Below are positions 9,728 through 18,358 of a stretch of 64,000 bases of DNA, one piece after another. Made by a program: the position numbers and the translations under genes. The stretch covers positions 109,084 through 173,083 of the forward strand of contig NZ_SMRO01000005.1 of assembly GCF_004359985.1 (NCBI RefSeq), in the 5' to 3' direction. Below the pieces are notes generated by a model. That model saw nothing but the letters and a program-made list of their open reading frames with translations. It made no database searches and was not told where the DNA came from. Numbering within the stretch: position 1 is the stretch's first letter; the number at the start of each line of letters is the position of its first letter. This stretch comes from Paraburkholderia flava. Lineage in GTDB: Bacteria; Pseudomonadota; Gammaproteobacteria; Burkholderiales; Burkholderiaceae.

Positions 9728-9790
9728 ATGTTATCCGGGGACGCGACGCCCGCCCACTCGACCGGTCCGCAGCGCGGCGAGGTCCGCTGA
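9728..9790 (+). CDS. possible 20-codon upstream ORF, coupled to the next gene
   Basis: A short frame beginning at the ATG at 9728, preceded by the purine run AAAGAGAGA (9716-9724), encodes 20 residues with no recognisable function. Its stop TGA (9788-9790) overlaps the ATG of the membrane protein gene by one base (TGATG), a typical translational-coupling arrangement. It may be a leader that loads ribosomes rather than a functional peptide. A slightly earlier in-frame ATG lies at 9713. Confidence 0.35.
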   Translation: MLSGDATPAHSTGPQRGEVR

Positions 9791-10044
9791 TGGGCTGGTT
9801 CGGCATTCTGGTGCTCGGCGTCGCAGTGGGTCTCGCTGGTAGATGGCTGCACCCGCTGCGCCGTGCGAGCCGCGCCCGCTGGTGGATGGCGGTCGCGGCC
9901 GGCGTCGCCGGCGCGGTGATCGGCCTGATGGCCGGCAACGTGACTGGTCTCTTTCATGATGGCGATCTGCTCGAGTGGCCGGTGTGCACGGCTGCCGCGC
10001 TGATCGCCGTCGCCGTGACGGTCGGCCTGTTATCCCGTCGATGA
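9790..10044 (+). CDS. small integral membrane protein, GlsB/YeaQ-like
   Basis: 84 residues with three hydrophobic segments (about 2-17, 30-53 and 61-80) separated by short charged loops; the third ends in RR. Size and glycine-rich first helix (GWFGILVLGVAVGLAGRWL) resemble the GlsB/YeaQ/YmgE family of stress-associated inner-membrane proteins, but the match is weak. GAGG at 9778-9781 could be its ribosome site. It is 19 nt upstream of the peptidase gene and probably shares its transcript. Function unknown. Confidence 0.6.
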   Translation: MGWFGILVLGVAVGLAGRWLHPLRRASRARWWMAVAAGVAGAVIGLMAGNVTGLFHDGDLLEWPVCTAAALIAVAVTVGLLSRR

Positions 10045-10063
10045 ACGCTAGCAGGTGAATCCG

Positions 10064-11878
10064 ATGAATGCCCGTCTTCCGAAAATCTCCTCGATCCCCG
10101 AGCGCATCGCCGAGCTGCGCGGCGCGATGGCCCGCGAAGGAATCGCCGCGTATCTGGTGCCGTCCGCCGATCCGCATCTGTCCGAATATCTGCCGGGCCG
10201 CTGGCAAGGCCGCGAATGGCTGTCCGGCTTCACCGGTTCCGCCGGCACGCTGGTCGTCACCGACAAGTTCGCAGGACTATGGACCGACAGCCGCTACTGG
10301 GTCCAGGCCGACGCGCAGCTGGCCGACACCGGCGTGCAGTTGATGAAAATGACCGGCGGCCAGCAGAGCGCCCCGCATGTCGAGTGGCTCGCGCAGAACG
10401 TCGCGGCTGGCGGCACGGTAGGCGCGGACGGCGCAGTGCTGGGCGTCGCTGCCGCACGCACGCTGACCGACGCGCTGACCGCGCGCGGCGTCCGCCTGCG
10501 CACCGACGTCGATCTGCTCGAAACGATCTGGCCGCAGCGTCCCACGTTGCCGACCGATGCCGTCTACGAACACGCTGCGCCGCACGCGAGCGTCGCGCGC
10601 GCCGACAAGCTGGCCCAGGTGCGCCGCGCGATGCAGGAAACCGGGGCGCAGTGGCATCTGATCTCGACACTCGACGACCTCGCGTGGCTCCTCAACCTGC
10701 GCGGTGCGGACGTCAGCTACAACCCGGTGTTCGTGGCGCACGCGCTGATCGGCCTCGACCGCGCGACGCTGTTCGTCGCCGACGGCAAGGTGCCGGACGG
10801 CCTCTCGTCGTCGCTGGCGCGCGACGGCGTGCGGGTCGAGCCGTATGCGCACGCGGCCGCCGCGCTGATGGCGCTGCCCGCCGGCGCAACGCTGCTGATC
10901 GATCCGCGGCGGATCACGTTCGGCGTGCTGCAGTCGGTGCCGTCTACCGTGAAGCTGATCGAGGCGGTGAATCCGTCGACGTTCTTCAAGTCGCGCAAGA
11001 CCGAGGCCGAAGCCGAACACATCCGCGCGACGATGGAGCAGGACGGCGCCGCGCTCGCCGAATTCTTCGCGTGGTTCGAAAGCGCGCTGGGCCGCGAGAA
11101 GGTCACCGAGCTGACCATCGACGAGCGTCTGACGGCAGCCCGCGCGCGCCGGCCCGGCTTCAAGTCGCTGAGCTTCGCGACGATCGCCGGCTTCAACGCG
11201 AACGGCGCGATGCCGCACTATCGCGCAACGGCCGAGTCGCACGCGACGATCGAAGGCAATGGTCTGCTGCTGATCGATTCCGGCGGCCAGTACCTGAGCG
11301 GCACAACGGACATCACGCGGGTCGTGCCGGTCGGCACGATCAGCGACGCGCAGCGCAACGATTTCACGACGGTGCTCAAAGGCACGATGGCGCTGTCGCG
11401 TGCGCAGTTCCCGCGCGGCATCCGCTCGCCGATGCTCGACGCGATCGCGCGCACGCCGATCTGGGAAGCGGGCGCGGACTACGGTCACGGCACCGGTCAC
11501 GGCGTCGGCTACTTCCTGAACGTGCACGAAGGTCCGCAGGTGATCGCGCACTACGCGGCCGCCGAATCGTGGACCGCGATGGAAGAAGGGATGATCACGT
11601 CGATCGAACCGGGTCTGTACCGGCCGGGCAAGTGGGGCGTGCGGATCGAGAACCTCGTGTTGAATCGCGCAGCGGAGCAGACCGAGTTCGGCGACTTCCT
11701 GAAGTTCGAAACGCTGACGCTGTGCCCGATCGACACGCGCTGCCTCGCGCTTGCGCGCCTGCGCGACGACGAACGCGCGTGGCTGAACGCGTATCACGAG
11801 ATGGTGCGCACGCGCGTGTCGCCGCATGTGTCGGGTGACGCGAAGGCGTGGCTCGACGCGCGCACGCAGCCGGTGTGA
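10064..11878 (+). CDS. aminopeptidase P family (M24B) Xaa-Pro peptidase, three-domain type
   Basis: About 604 residues, the long form of aminopeptidase P with two creatinase-like N-terminal domains and a C-terminal pita-bread catalytic domain, as in cytosolic eukaryotic XPNPEP1. It removes an N-terminal residue preceding proline. Dinuclear-metal ligands are visible: the two Asp of IDSGGQYLSGTTDITR, His in GHGTGHGVGYFLNVHEGP, Glu in ITSIEPGLY and Glu in VRIENLV. The ATG at 10064 is chosen because AGGTGA lies just upstream; a GTG three codons earlier is the alternative. Followed after 26 nt by an isochorismatase-like hydrolase in the same direction. Confidence 0.9.
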   Translation: MNARLPKISSIPERIAELRGAMAREGIAAYLVPSADPHLSEYLPGRWQGREWLSGFTGSAGTLVVTDKFAGLWTDSRYWVQADAQLADTGVQLMKMTGGQQSAPHVEWLAQNVAAGGTVGADGAVLGVAAARTLTDALTARGVRLRTDVDLLETIWPQRPTLPTDAVYEHAAPHASVARADKLAQVRRAMQETGAQWHLISTLDDLAWLLNLRGADVSYNPVFVAHALIGLDRATLFVADGKVPDGLSSSLARDGVRVEPYAHAAAALMALPAGATLLIDPRRITFGVLQSVPSTVKLIEAVNPSTFFKSRKTEAEAEHIRATMEQDGAALAEFFAWFESALGREKVTELTIDERLTAARARRPGFKSLSFATIAGFNANGAMPHYRATAESHATIEGNGLLLIDSGGQYLSGTTDITRVVPVGTISDAQRNDFTTVLKGTMALSRAQFPRGIRSPMLDAIARTPIWEAGADYGHGTGHGVGYFLNVHEGPQVIAHYAAAESWTAMEEGMITSIEPGLYRPGKWGVRIENLVLNRAAEQTEFGDFLKFETLTLCPIDTRCLALARLRDDERAWLNAYHEMVRTRVSPHVSGDAKAWLDARTQPV

Positions 11879-11904
11879 AGCCAGGGTTCTGACGAGGACA
11901 CGGT

Positions 11905-12456
11905 ATGACTGATCTCGCGGTGCTGGTCATCGACGTACAGAAGGCGTTTTTCTTCGGCCCCGACGCTGCGTATCGCGGCGACGAAGTGGTCGACGGCATC
12001 AACCGGCTGACCGGCGCCGCGCGTGCAGCCGGTGTGCCGGTGTTCTTCGTGCAGCACGACGGCGAGGCCGGCGACGAAGTCGAGCCGAACACCGACGGCT
12101 GGCAACTGCACCCCGGCCTCGTGCGCAACGATGCGGACGCGGTCGTCAACAAGGCGGTCGGCGATTCGTTTCACGAGACGCGGCTCGCCGATCTGCTCGC
12201 GCGGCGCGGCGTCGAACGCGTGCTGATCTGCGGCTACGCCACCGAGTTCTGCATCGACACCGGCGCGCGCAGTGCGGCGTCGCTTGGCTTCCGGACGACG
12301 ATCGTCGGCGATCTGCACACCACACAGCACACGTCGGCACTCACGCCGAAACAGCTCGTCGATCACTACAACCAGCTGTGGCCGCGCACGTCGCTGTCGG
12401 GCAACCGCGTCGGTGTGCGTCTGCTGTCCGACGTGCTCGCGACGGAGCTCGCATGA
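11905..12456 (+). CDS. isochorismatase-family cysteine hydrolase
   Basis: 183 residues, an alpha/beta cysteine hydrolase of the isochorismatase/nicotinamidase superfamily. The catalytic triad can be placed: Asp in VLVIDVQKAFF, Lys in VVNKAVGDSF and Cys in GYATEFCIDTGAR. Substrate is not predictable from sequence; members act on isochorismate, amides or ureides. Its stop codon overlaps the start of the HAD gene (ATGA), so the two are translationally coupled. Confidence 0.85.
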   Translation: MTDLAVLVIDVQKAFFFGPDAAYRGDEVVDGINRLTGAARAAGVPVFFVQHDGEAGDEVEPNTDGWQLHPGLVRNDADAVVNKAVGDSFHETRLADLLARRGVERVLICGYATEFCIDTGARSAASLGFRTTIVGDLHTTQHTSALTPKQLVDHYNQLWPRTSLSGNRVGVRLLSDVLATELA

Positions 12457-13076
12457 CGATCAAGGCAGTCGTGTTTGATTTCGGCGGCGTGTTGATCGAC
12501 TGGAGTCCGGAGCATCTGTATCGCAAGCTGATTCCGGACGAAGCGGAGCGCCGCTGGTTTCTCGCGAACGTCTGCACGATGGACTGGGTGATCCGCCAGG
12601 ACGGCGGCCAGCCGCTCGCCGAAGGGACTGCCGAACTGATCGCGAAGTTTCCCGAACACGCGCCGCTGATTCGTGCGTTCTACGACCGCTGGCACGAGAT
12701 GATCGTCGGCCTGCATGAAGACATGATCACGATCGTCGAAGCGCTCGAAGCTGCTGATGTGCCGATCTACGGGCTGACCAACTGGTCGGCGGAGACGTTT
12801 CCGTATGCGTGGGAACACTTCCCGGTGCTGCGGCGGTTTCACGACATCGTCGTGTCGGGTCGCATCAAGCTCGTGAAACCGGACCCGGCGATCTTCGCTG
12901 TGATGCGCGAGCGGATCGAAGCGCGGCTACCGGGTATCGCGCCGGAAGAGCTGGTCTTCATCGACGACAATCTGAAGAACGCAGAGGCTGCGACTGCGCT
13001 CGGCTGGCATGGGGTGCATCACACCGGCGCGGCGACGACGGGTGCCGCGTTGCGGGCGCTTGGGCTGCCTGTCTGA
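12453..13076 (+). CDS. HAD-family hydrolase, YihX-like
   Basis: 207 residues. HAD motif I is VFDFGGVLIDW with the nucleophilic Asp; motif II is the Thr/Asn region GLTNWS; Lys of motif III is in IKLVKPDP and motif IV is FIDDNLKNAEAA. The GGV variant of motif I is typical of the YihX (glucose-1-phosphate phosphatase) and epoxide-hydrolase N-domain group. Start ATG overlaps the preceding stop by 4 nt. Likely a small phosphatase; substrate unknown. Confidence 0.83.
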   Translation: MTIKAVVFDFGGVLIDWSPEHLYRKLIPDEAERRWFLANVCTMDWVIRQDGGQPLAEGTAELIAKFPEHAPLIRAFYDRWHEMIVGLHEDMITIVEALEAADVPIYGLTNWSAETFPYAWEHFPVLRRFHDIVVSGRIKLVKPDPAIFAVMRERIEARLPGIAPEELVFIDDNLKNAEAATALGWHGVHHTGAATTGAALRALGLPV

Positions 13077-13118
13077 ACGTTCGTTTTGTGTCGCGTTGCG
13101 CGTAGTCGCGACTGTCTG

Positions 13119-13180
13119 CCGCGCAATATGGCCGTGAGCCGTTCTACAACTGCACGACACGCAGCACGCAGCGGCTCGAT
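13119..13180 (-). pseudogene. decayed second copy of the iclR 3' end
   Basis: 62 bp align without gaps to 13221-13282, inside the 3' end of the neighbouring IclR gene, with about 10 mismatches. On the minus strand it translates as IEPLRAACRAVVERLTAILR, against IEPLRAACRAIAERLTPMSR in the intact gene, so it is in the same orientation and was once coding. It lies about 30-90 bp beyond the iclR stop and has no gene around it: a leftover of a duplication or of a deleted paralogue. Confidence 0.7.
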
Positions 13181-13210
13181 TGAGCTACGGTTCGATCTAT
13201 CTTCGTGCCG

Positions 13211-14017
13211 CTACTGCCCGCCGCGCGACATCGGCGTGAGCCGTTCCGCAATCGCACGACACGCCGCCCGCAGCGGCTCGATATAAGTTTCCTCCGGCGT
13301 CGCGCTGCGGCGAAACAGCGGAATACTCACGCTGATGCACGCGACCGGCTCGCCGTCCGGACCCGTAATCGCGCAGCCGTAGCAGAAAATCTGCGCTTCG
13401 TTTTCCTCGCGATCTTCCGCGTGACCACGTGCCCGCGTCGCGTCGAGTTCGGCCGCGAGCGCTGCCGGTTCGACGATCGTGTTCGGCGTGAAGCGTTCGA
13501 GCACGAGTCCTTGCAGCAGTGCATCGCGTGCGCGCGAATCGAGCGCCGCGAGGTATGCCTTGCCGACCGAACTCGAATAGAGCGTCACACGCGTGCCGAT
13601 CCGCGACGCCATCCGCACCGCGTGCGGACTTTCCAGCTTCTCGATGTAGACCATCTCCGTGCCGCTGCGCACTGCGAGATGCACGGTCTCCTGCGTCGCA
13701 TCGCGCAGCGCCTGCAACGCATCGGTCGCGGCGACGCGCAGATCCGAGCGCTCCCAGCTGCGGCTCGCGAGCGTCAGCAGCCGCGGACCGAGTTCGAACG
13801 TCGCGCCGTGCGGGCGCTCGATCACCAGTCCCTCGGCGATCAATGCACCGACGATCCGGTAGACCGTCGGCCGCGGATAGCCGCTAAGCGTCGCGAGCTG
13901 CGCGATGGTCGGCGGTTCGGCGGCATCCGCGATCAGTTGCAGCACCGCCATGAACTTCGAGAAGGCGGCGGTACCGGTGGCTTGGGCGGCGTCGCGAGAG
14001 TCGGTGGAAGTCGGCAT
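13211..14017 (-). CDS. IclR-family transcriptional regulator
   Basis: About 268 residues: N-terminal winged helix (helix-turn-helix around TIAQLATLSGYPRPTVYRIV) and C-terminal effector-binding GAF-like domain, the standard IclR layout. It follows the SDR gene of the cupin-MFS-SDR set on the same strand, so it is the likely local regulator, with its operator plausibly the inverted repeat at 16888-16932. Start is uncertain: the ATG at 14017 gives the usual length, while one at 14098 would add 27 residues; a TATAAT on the minus strand at 14134-14129 could serve either. Its 3' end is partly duplicated just downstream. Confidence 0.9.
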   Translation of the reverse strand: MPTSTDSRDAAQATGTAAFSKFMAVLQLIADAAEPPTIAQLATLSGYPRPTVYRIVGALIAEGLVIERPHGATFELGPRLLTLASRSWERSDLRVAATDALQALRDATQETVHLAVRSGTEMVYIEKLESPHAVRMASRIGTRVTLYSSSVGKAYLAALDSRARDALLQGLVLERFTPNTIVEPAALAAELDATRARGHAEDREENEAQIFCYGCAITGPDGEPVACISVSIPLFRRSATPEETYIEPLRAACRAIAERLTPMSRGGQ

Positions 14018-14223
14018 GGTTGTCGATGGCGGATAGCTGTGTGACTGACGACGGTTGTGAGTTGCGGACAGGAAGGCGATCGATGCCGTGCCGTGCATGG
14101 CGCACGAGCCCTGCTAGAAAGTGGCCGCGATTATATCGGTCGCTGAAGTGGCACCCGTGGGGCGACTAGTGGCTCGCGTCACCGCTGCTTTCACGGCTCG
14201 TTTGCCGACCGCTCCCGACACGC

Positions 14224-14952
14224 TCAAGCCGCCAGATACCCCCCATCCACCGGCAAAACCGTCGCCGTCACAAACGCCGCAGCCGGCGAGCAAAGAAACG
14301 CAACCGCCTGCGCGATATCGTGCGGCTCACCCCATCGACCGAGCGGCGTGCGCTCCAGAATCGCACGTGAGCGTTCCGCATCGTCCTGAAGCGCCTGTGT
14401 AAGCGGCGTCGCGATCCAGCCGGGTGCGACCGCGTTCACGCGAATACCGTCGCGCGCATACGCGAGCGCGAGCGATTTCGTCAGCTGCACGATGCCGCCC
14501 TTGCTCGCCGCGTACGCCGGCACCAGCCCGCCGCCGAAAAAACTCAGCATCGAAGCCGTATTGACGATCGTGCCGCGACTCGCCGCGAGCAGTGGTCGAG
14601 CCGCCGAGCACGCGCGCATCGTGCCGGTCAGGTTCACGTCGATCACCTGCTCGAACACATCGACGTCGTGCTCTTCGCCGCGACGGATCATGCCTGCGCA
14701 GTTCACGAGCACATCGAGCGACGACAGCGGCGCGAACAGCGCGGCGACGTCGTCAGTCGATGCAACGTCGAGCGCGACGACCTCGATCGACGCACCGAGT
14801 GCCGCGCGCTGCGCATCGGTCGGCGCGAGCCCGGCCGCGACGACGCGTGCACCGAGCGCGGCGAGCCGCAGCGCGATTGCCGCGCCGATGCCCTGAGTGC
14901 CGCCGGTCACGACAGCGGTTTTGCCTGCGAAAAGATCGTGCTGAAACGTCAT
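14224..14952 (-). CDS. short-chain dehydrogenase/reductase (classical SDR)
   Basis: 242 residues. Cofactor loop TGGTQGIG at 16-23, the NCAGM motif and the catalytic pair in YAASK are all present, followed by the VNAVAPGWIATPL segment. The acidic/basic residue after the second strand does not let me decide NAD versus NADP. Start at 14952, where homology begins. It lies 28 nt after the MFS gene on the same strand, so it probably oxidises or reduces an alcohol/ketone intermediate of the compound taken up and cleaved by this operon. Confidence 0.9.
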   Translation of the reverse strand: MTFQHDLFAGKTAVVTGGTQGIGAAIALRLAALGARVVAAGLAPTDAQRAALGASIEVVALDVASTDDVAALFAPLSSLDVLVNCAGMIRRGEEHDVDVFEQVIDVNLTGTMRACSAARPLLAASRGTIVNTASMLSFFGGGLVPAYAASKGGIVQLTKSLALAYARDGIRVNAVAPGWIATPLTQALQDDAERSRAILERTPLGRWGEPHDIAQAVAFLCSPAAAFVTATVLPVDGGYLAA

Positions 14953-14980
14953 GATGGATCGATCAACCGGAAAGAAAAAA

Positions 14981-16282
14981 TCACGCAGGCCGAGCCGCGA
15001 CCGCTTCGTCGACGCGATCGGCGATCGGCACGCGCACGACGAACATATAAACGAGTGCCGCCGCAAACGACACCGCCGCGCTGATCAAAAACGCGTTGAC
15101 GAACGAATGCGTGCGATCGACGACGACCCCGGTGATGAACGGCGCAAACGACCCGCCGAAATACCCGCCGAAGTTCTGAATGCTGCCGAGCGACGCCACC
15201 AGATGCCGTGGCGCCGCGACGCTGACGAGCGCCCACGCGCCGCCGCTCGCGAGGTTGATGAAGTACATCGCGAGCGACAGATAGACGATCGCGAGCGTCG
15301 TGTTCGGCGTGTACGCAGCGGGCACCGTGAAGACCGCCGCGAAAATGAGTCCGGTGCAGATCGGCCACTTGCGACTGCGGATCGGCGCGACGCCGCGCGC
15401 CATCAGACCGTCGGCGACGAAGCCGCTCGACAGCATCCCGAGCGTGCCGAACAGATACGGAATCGACACGATCCAGCCGGTCTTCGCAATCGACAGATGG
15501 CGTTCGTGTTCGAGATACGCGGGCAGCCAGGTGAGATAGAGCCACACCATGTAGATCACGCCCATGAAGCCGAAGATCATCCCCCACGTGGTCCGCGACG
15601 CGAACAGGCCGCGCCATTCGGCGAACGTCATCCGGCGTTCGGCGCGTGTGTGCGGTTCTTCTTCGGTCAGGTGGACGACTTCTTCGGGCGCGAGCCGGAC
15701 GTCGGCGCGGTTGCGATAGACGATGTACCAGCCGATCGCGACCGCGATGCCGAGCACGCCCATCACGACGAACATCCAGCGCCAGCCGAACACCAGCAGC
15801 AACACGGTGAGGATCGGCGGCGCGAGTGCGGGGCCGATCGTCGACGACGTCGTGAAGATGCCGGTCGGCCGGCCGCGTTCGCGCAGCGCGAACCATTCGC
15901 TGACGACCTTCGCGCCCGCTGGAAACTGCGGCGCCTCGCCGATGCCGAGCGCGATCCGCGCGGCGAGAAACTGCGGCAACGTCTGCACGAGTCCGCCGAA
16001 CAGCTGCGCGACCGACCACACGAGCATCCCGACACCGAGCATCAGCCGCGCGCCGAAGCGGTCGAGCAGCACGCCCATCGGCAGTTGCGAAAACGCGTAC
16101 GAGAACGAGAACGCCGACAGCAGCAAACCCATCTGCGATGCGCTGAGACCGAGTTCACCGCTGACCGAGTGATTCGCGATCGACAGCGTGCTGCGATCGA
16201 GATAATTGACGATGCCCGCGAGTGTCAGAAACACGAGCGCGATCACCTGGATGCGCGCGAGGCGCGAGGTCTTGGCCTGCAT
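14981..16282 (-). CDS. MFS transporter, anion:cation symporter (ACS) family
   Basis: 433 residues with about 12 transmembrane helices. The N-terminal helix pair (YLDRSTLSIAN, then LSAFSFSYAFSQLPMGVLLD with RFGAR) is typical of the ACS family that imports organic anions such as glucarate, hexuronates and aromatic acids by proton symport. Sits between the cupin dioxygenase and the SDR, so it is most likely the importer of the operon's substrate. Confidence 0.88.
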   Translation of the reverse strand: MQAKTSRLARIQVIALVFLTLAGIVNYLDRSTLSIANHSVSGELGLSASQMGLLLSAFSFSYAFSQLPMGVLLDRFGARLMLGVGMLVWSVAQLFGGLVQTLPQFLAARIALGIGEAPQFPAGAKVVSEWFALRERGRPTGIFTTSSTIGPALAPPILTVLLLVFGWRWMFVVMGVLGIAVAIGWYIVYRNRADVRLAPEEVVHLTEEEPHTRAERRMTFAEWRGLFASRTTWGMIFGFMGVIYMVWLYLTWLPAYLEHERHLSIAKTGWIVSIPYLFGTLGMLSSGFVADGLMARGVAPIRSRKWPICTGLIFAAVFTVPAAYTPNTTLAIVYLSLAMYFINLASGGAWALVSVAAPRHLVASLGSIQNFGGYFGGSFAPFITGVVVDRTHSFVNAFLISAAVSFAAALVYMFVVRVPIADRVDEAVAARPA

Positions 16283-16340
16283 GGTTGTCTCCTCCGATGC
16301 TCTTTTGAGTCTATGGATGGATGAAGCAGAGTGACCGCGC

Positions 16341-16877
16341 TTACCTCACGAACTGGTCGACGAATCCGCCGCCGAGTCCGACCTTCTCGAAATGCGCGCG
16401 GCACATTTCGAGCTTCGTGAACACGTCCTCATAACCGGTGAAGTTGCCGTACGGATCGCAGTAGTACATGACGCCGTTCACCTGGAAGTAGGTGATCATT
16501 TCCTCGACGTCTTCGGGCACGTACAGCGTGTGCGTTTCGCCGGGCGGCTCGAACACGTAGCTGCCTTCGGTCGCGACCCAGTCGTGTTCGAGATAGCGCC
16601 ATTTGCCCTTCAGCACCATCCCGTGCACCGCCTGCGGATGACGGTGACGACTCAGCACGCCGGACTTGCGCACGCGCAGCAGGTTCATCCAGTAGCCGGT
16701 CGACACGTTCAGGCACAGCGGGCGAAACCATACGTTGTCGGCTTGCGGGACCCACAGACGTTCGTCCGTTGGGATCGCGGATTCGACGACAATCTCGCGC
16801 AATGCTTCGGGGGGATTGGGGAGTTGGTAGGGCGTGAGTGCATCCGGCGCATTTGCGCCGGCGGAGGGAGCGGACAT
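16341..16877 (-). CDS. cupin dioxygenase, 2,4'-dihydroxyacetophenone dioxygenase-like
   Basis: 178 residues with one cupin barrel. Motif 1 reads SRHRHPQAVHGMVLKG with His ligands, and motif 2 reads PPGETHTLYVP. Overall it resembles the 2,4'-dihydroxyacetophenone dioxygenase family of non-haem iron enzymes that cleave a C-C bond next to a ketone; the true substrate is unknown. The ATG at 16877 is chosen because AGGAG stands 6 nt upstream; an ATG 7 codons earlier would lie inside the operator palindrome. First gene of the cupin-MFS-SDR(-iclR) operon. Confidence 0.75.
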   Translation of the reverse strand: MSAPSAGANAPDALTPYQLPNPPEALREIVVESAIPTDERLWVPQADNVWFRPLCLNVSTGYWMNLLRVRKSGVLSRHRHPQAVHGMVLKGKWRYLEHDWVATEGSYVFEPPGETHTLYVPEDVEEMITYFQVNGVMYYCDPYGNFTGYEDVFTKLEMCRAHFEKVGLGGGFVDQFVR

Positions 16878-16887
16878 GGTGTCTCCT

Positions 16888-16932
16888 GATTTGTCCATAT
16901 TGTGGATCGATAAATCAGATTATGGACAAATC
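16888..16932. promoter_or_regulatory. long inverted repeat, putative operator of the cupin operon
   Basis: Perfect 12-bp arms GATTTGTCCATA (16888-16899) and TATGGACAAATC (16921-16932) flank a 21-nt AT-rich spacer. One arm abuts the cupin ribosome site. The spacing of the half-sites, about three helical turns, suits binding of a dimer pair such as an IclR tetramer. Likely site for the IclR protein of this cluster; inferred from position only. Confidence 0.6.
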
Positions 16933-16969
16933 GTCGAGCTTTGCGCGGCGCGTGTCAAGCACGCGCTCT

Positions 16970-18094
16970 TTACTGCCCGATCAGATTCTTCAACGCATCG
17001 CCGAGTCCCTTCACCGTTTCTCCCGCGCCCTTCGCGACACCTTCCACGCTGACGCCCAGCGTCTTTGCAAAACCGGTGCGCAGTTCGGTCATCAGGTTTT
17101 CGTTCAGCCGGAATTTCGGATCGCGCAGATTGCCGTCGAGCACGAAGTGCAGCGTGATGTCGTTACCGTGCGACTTGAGCGCCGCGACGGCGGCGCGCGT
17201 CGGGATCGACAGGAACGTGTCGAGCGGATCGCTGCTTTCCGCGAGCTGGAGTTTATGTAGCGTCAGCGTGCCGGGTGCGTGCAGCCGGTAGTCGCGCACC
17301 GTCGAATTCAGCGTGAGGTCGATGGTGCCGCCCGTGACCTGCGCTTTCGCGCCGGCCTTCTTCAGCAGATACGGATCGAGCGTCACGACGTCGACGCCGC
17401 GCAGCGACGTGGTCATCTGAGAATCCTTGCTCGCGATCTTGATCCATCCGTTGAGCGACACCTTGCCGGTGTGCTGCGGACCTTTGATCGATCCATTGAC
17501 TGCCACGTTGGTCGGCTCAGTGAGCGCAGGCAGATGCAGATGATCGACCTGCGCGCCCGCGTCGCCGATGGTCACATGAAACGGCGGATTACTCACCGAC
17601 TGATCGTAGAACTCGAACGTGCCGCGTTCGAACGAGATGTGGTCGATCAGCTTTTCGGCGGGCATGGAAGGCGTGGCTGCGCTCGCAGCTTGCGACGGCT
17701 GCGGTTCGCCCACGGTTTGACGCAGATTCGGCAACAGCCGCAATGCGCCATCCTTCGTGCGCAACGCGGTGAGGGTGAAGCCGCGAACGGTGATGTCGCG
17801 CAGATGCACGCGATGCGTGAGCAGATCGCCAATGTCGGGCGTGAGGACAATTTCGTCCGCGTGCAGCGGATCGGCGGGCCAGCCTTCGGGCGCCTTCAGC
17901 CGCACGTCGAACAGATGCACCGACGTGAAGCCGACATCGATCCGCCCCGCGCTGCCGAGCGGTCCGAGTGCCGCGACCACGCGCGCTTCGACTTCGCGTT
18001 GCACGAAGTGGAGCCCGACAAGCGCGGCTGCGGCGGTTACGACTACGACGCCCGCAACGGCGATGGCCACGCGTTTGCCGATCGACATCACCAT
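16970..18094 (-). CDS. AsmA/DUF748-like membrane-anchored protein
   Basis: About 374 residues: a short cytoplasmic start, one transmembrane helix (about 7-28), then a periplasmic region of beta-rich repeats typical of the AsmA/DUF748 superfamily, several members of which are thought to move phospholipid between membranes. The C-terminus (about 340-374) is an amphipathic segment rich in Lys, Gly and Leu. Start set at 18094, where GAGGAGG lies about 5 nt upstream. No operon partner: the cupin promoter lies downstream and ettA reads in from the same strand with a 264-nt gap. Function not established. Confidence 0.7.
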   Translation of the reverse strand: MVMSIGKRVAIAVAGVVVVTAAAALVGLHFVQREVEARVVAALGPLGSAGRIDVGFTSVHLFDVRLKAPEGWPADPLHADEIVLTPDIGDLLTHRVHLRDITVRGFTLTALRTKDGALRLLPNLRQTVGEPQPSQAASAATPSMPAEKLIDHISFERGTFEFYDQSVSNPPFHVTIGDAGAQVDHLHLPALTEPTNVAVNGSIKGPQHTGKVSLNGWIKIASKDSQMTTSLRGVDVVTLDPYLLKKAGAKAQVTGGTIDLTLNSTVRDYRLHAPGTLTLHKLQLAESSDPLDTFLSIPTRAAVAALKSHGNDITLHFVLDGNLRDPKFRLNENLMTELRTGFAKTLGVSVEGVAKGAGETVKGLGDALKNLIGQ

Positions 18095-18358
18095 GCCTGC
18101 CTCCTCGTTGCCGTGCTTTACGCGTCGAGCGTTGCTCGGCTTGTGGCGTTGCCCGGTGCGGCCGGGCCTATGCGGCGGCGCGTGCTTGTGCGCGATGCGC
18201 AGCACGCGGCGAATATAGTGCGGCGTTCCAGTGGTGTTACTGCGATACAGACGAGCAGAGAAACAAAGCCGCGTTACGGCGAGCGTGCGCGCAAGCGCCG
18301 TACCCGGCGGCGTATCGATAGAGACCTGCCGCCGGGCCGCGCACCGCGCCGCGTTACA

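Noticed and set aside
13086..13286. Plus-strand 66-codon frame with an internal repeat next to iclR
   Set aside because: The repeat is explained by the duplicated iclR 3' end on the opposite strand; the plus-strand frame has no ribosome site.
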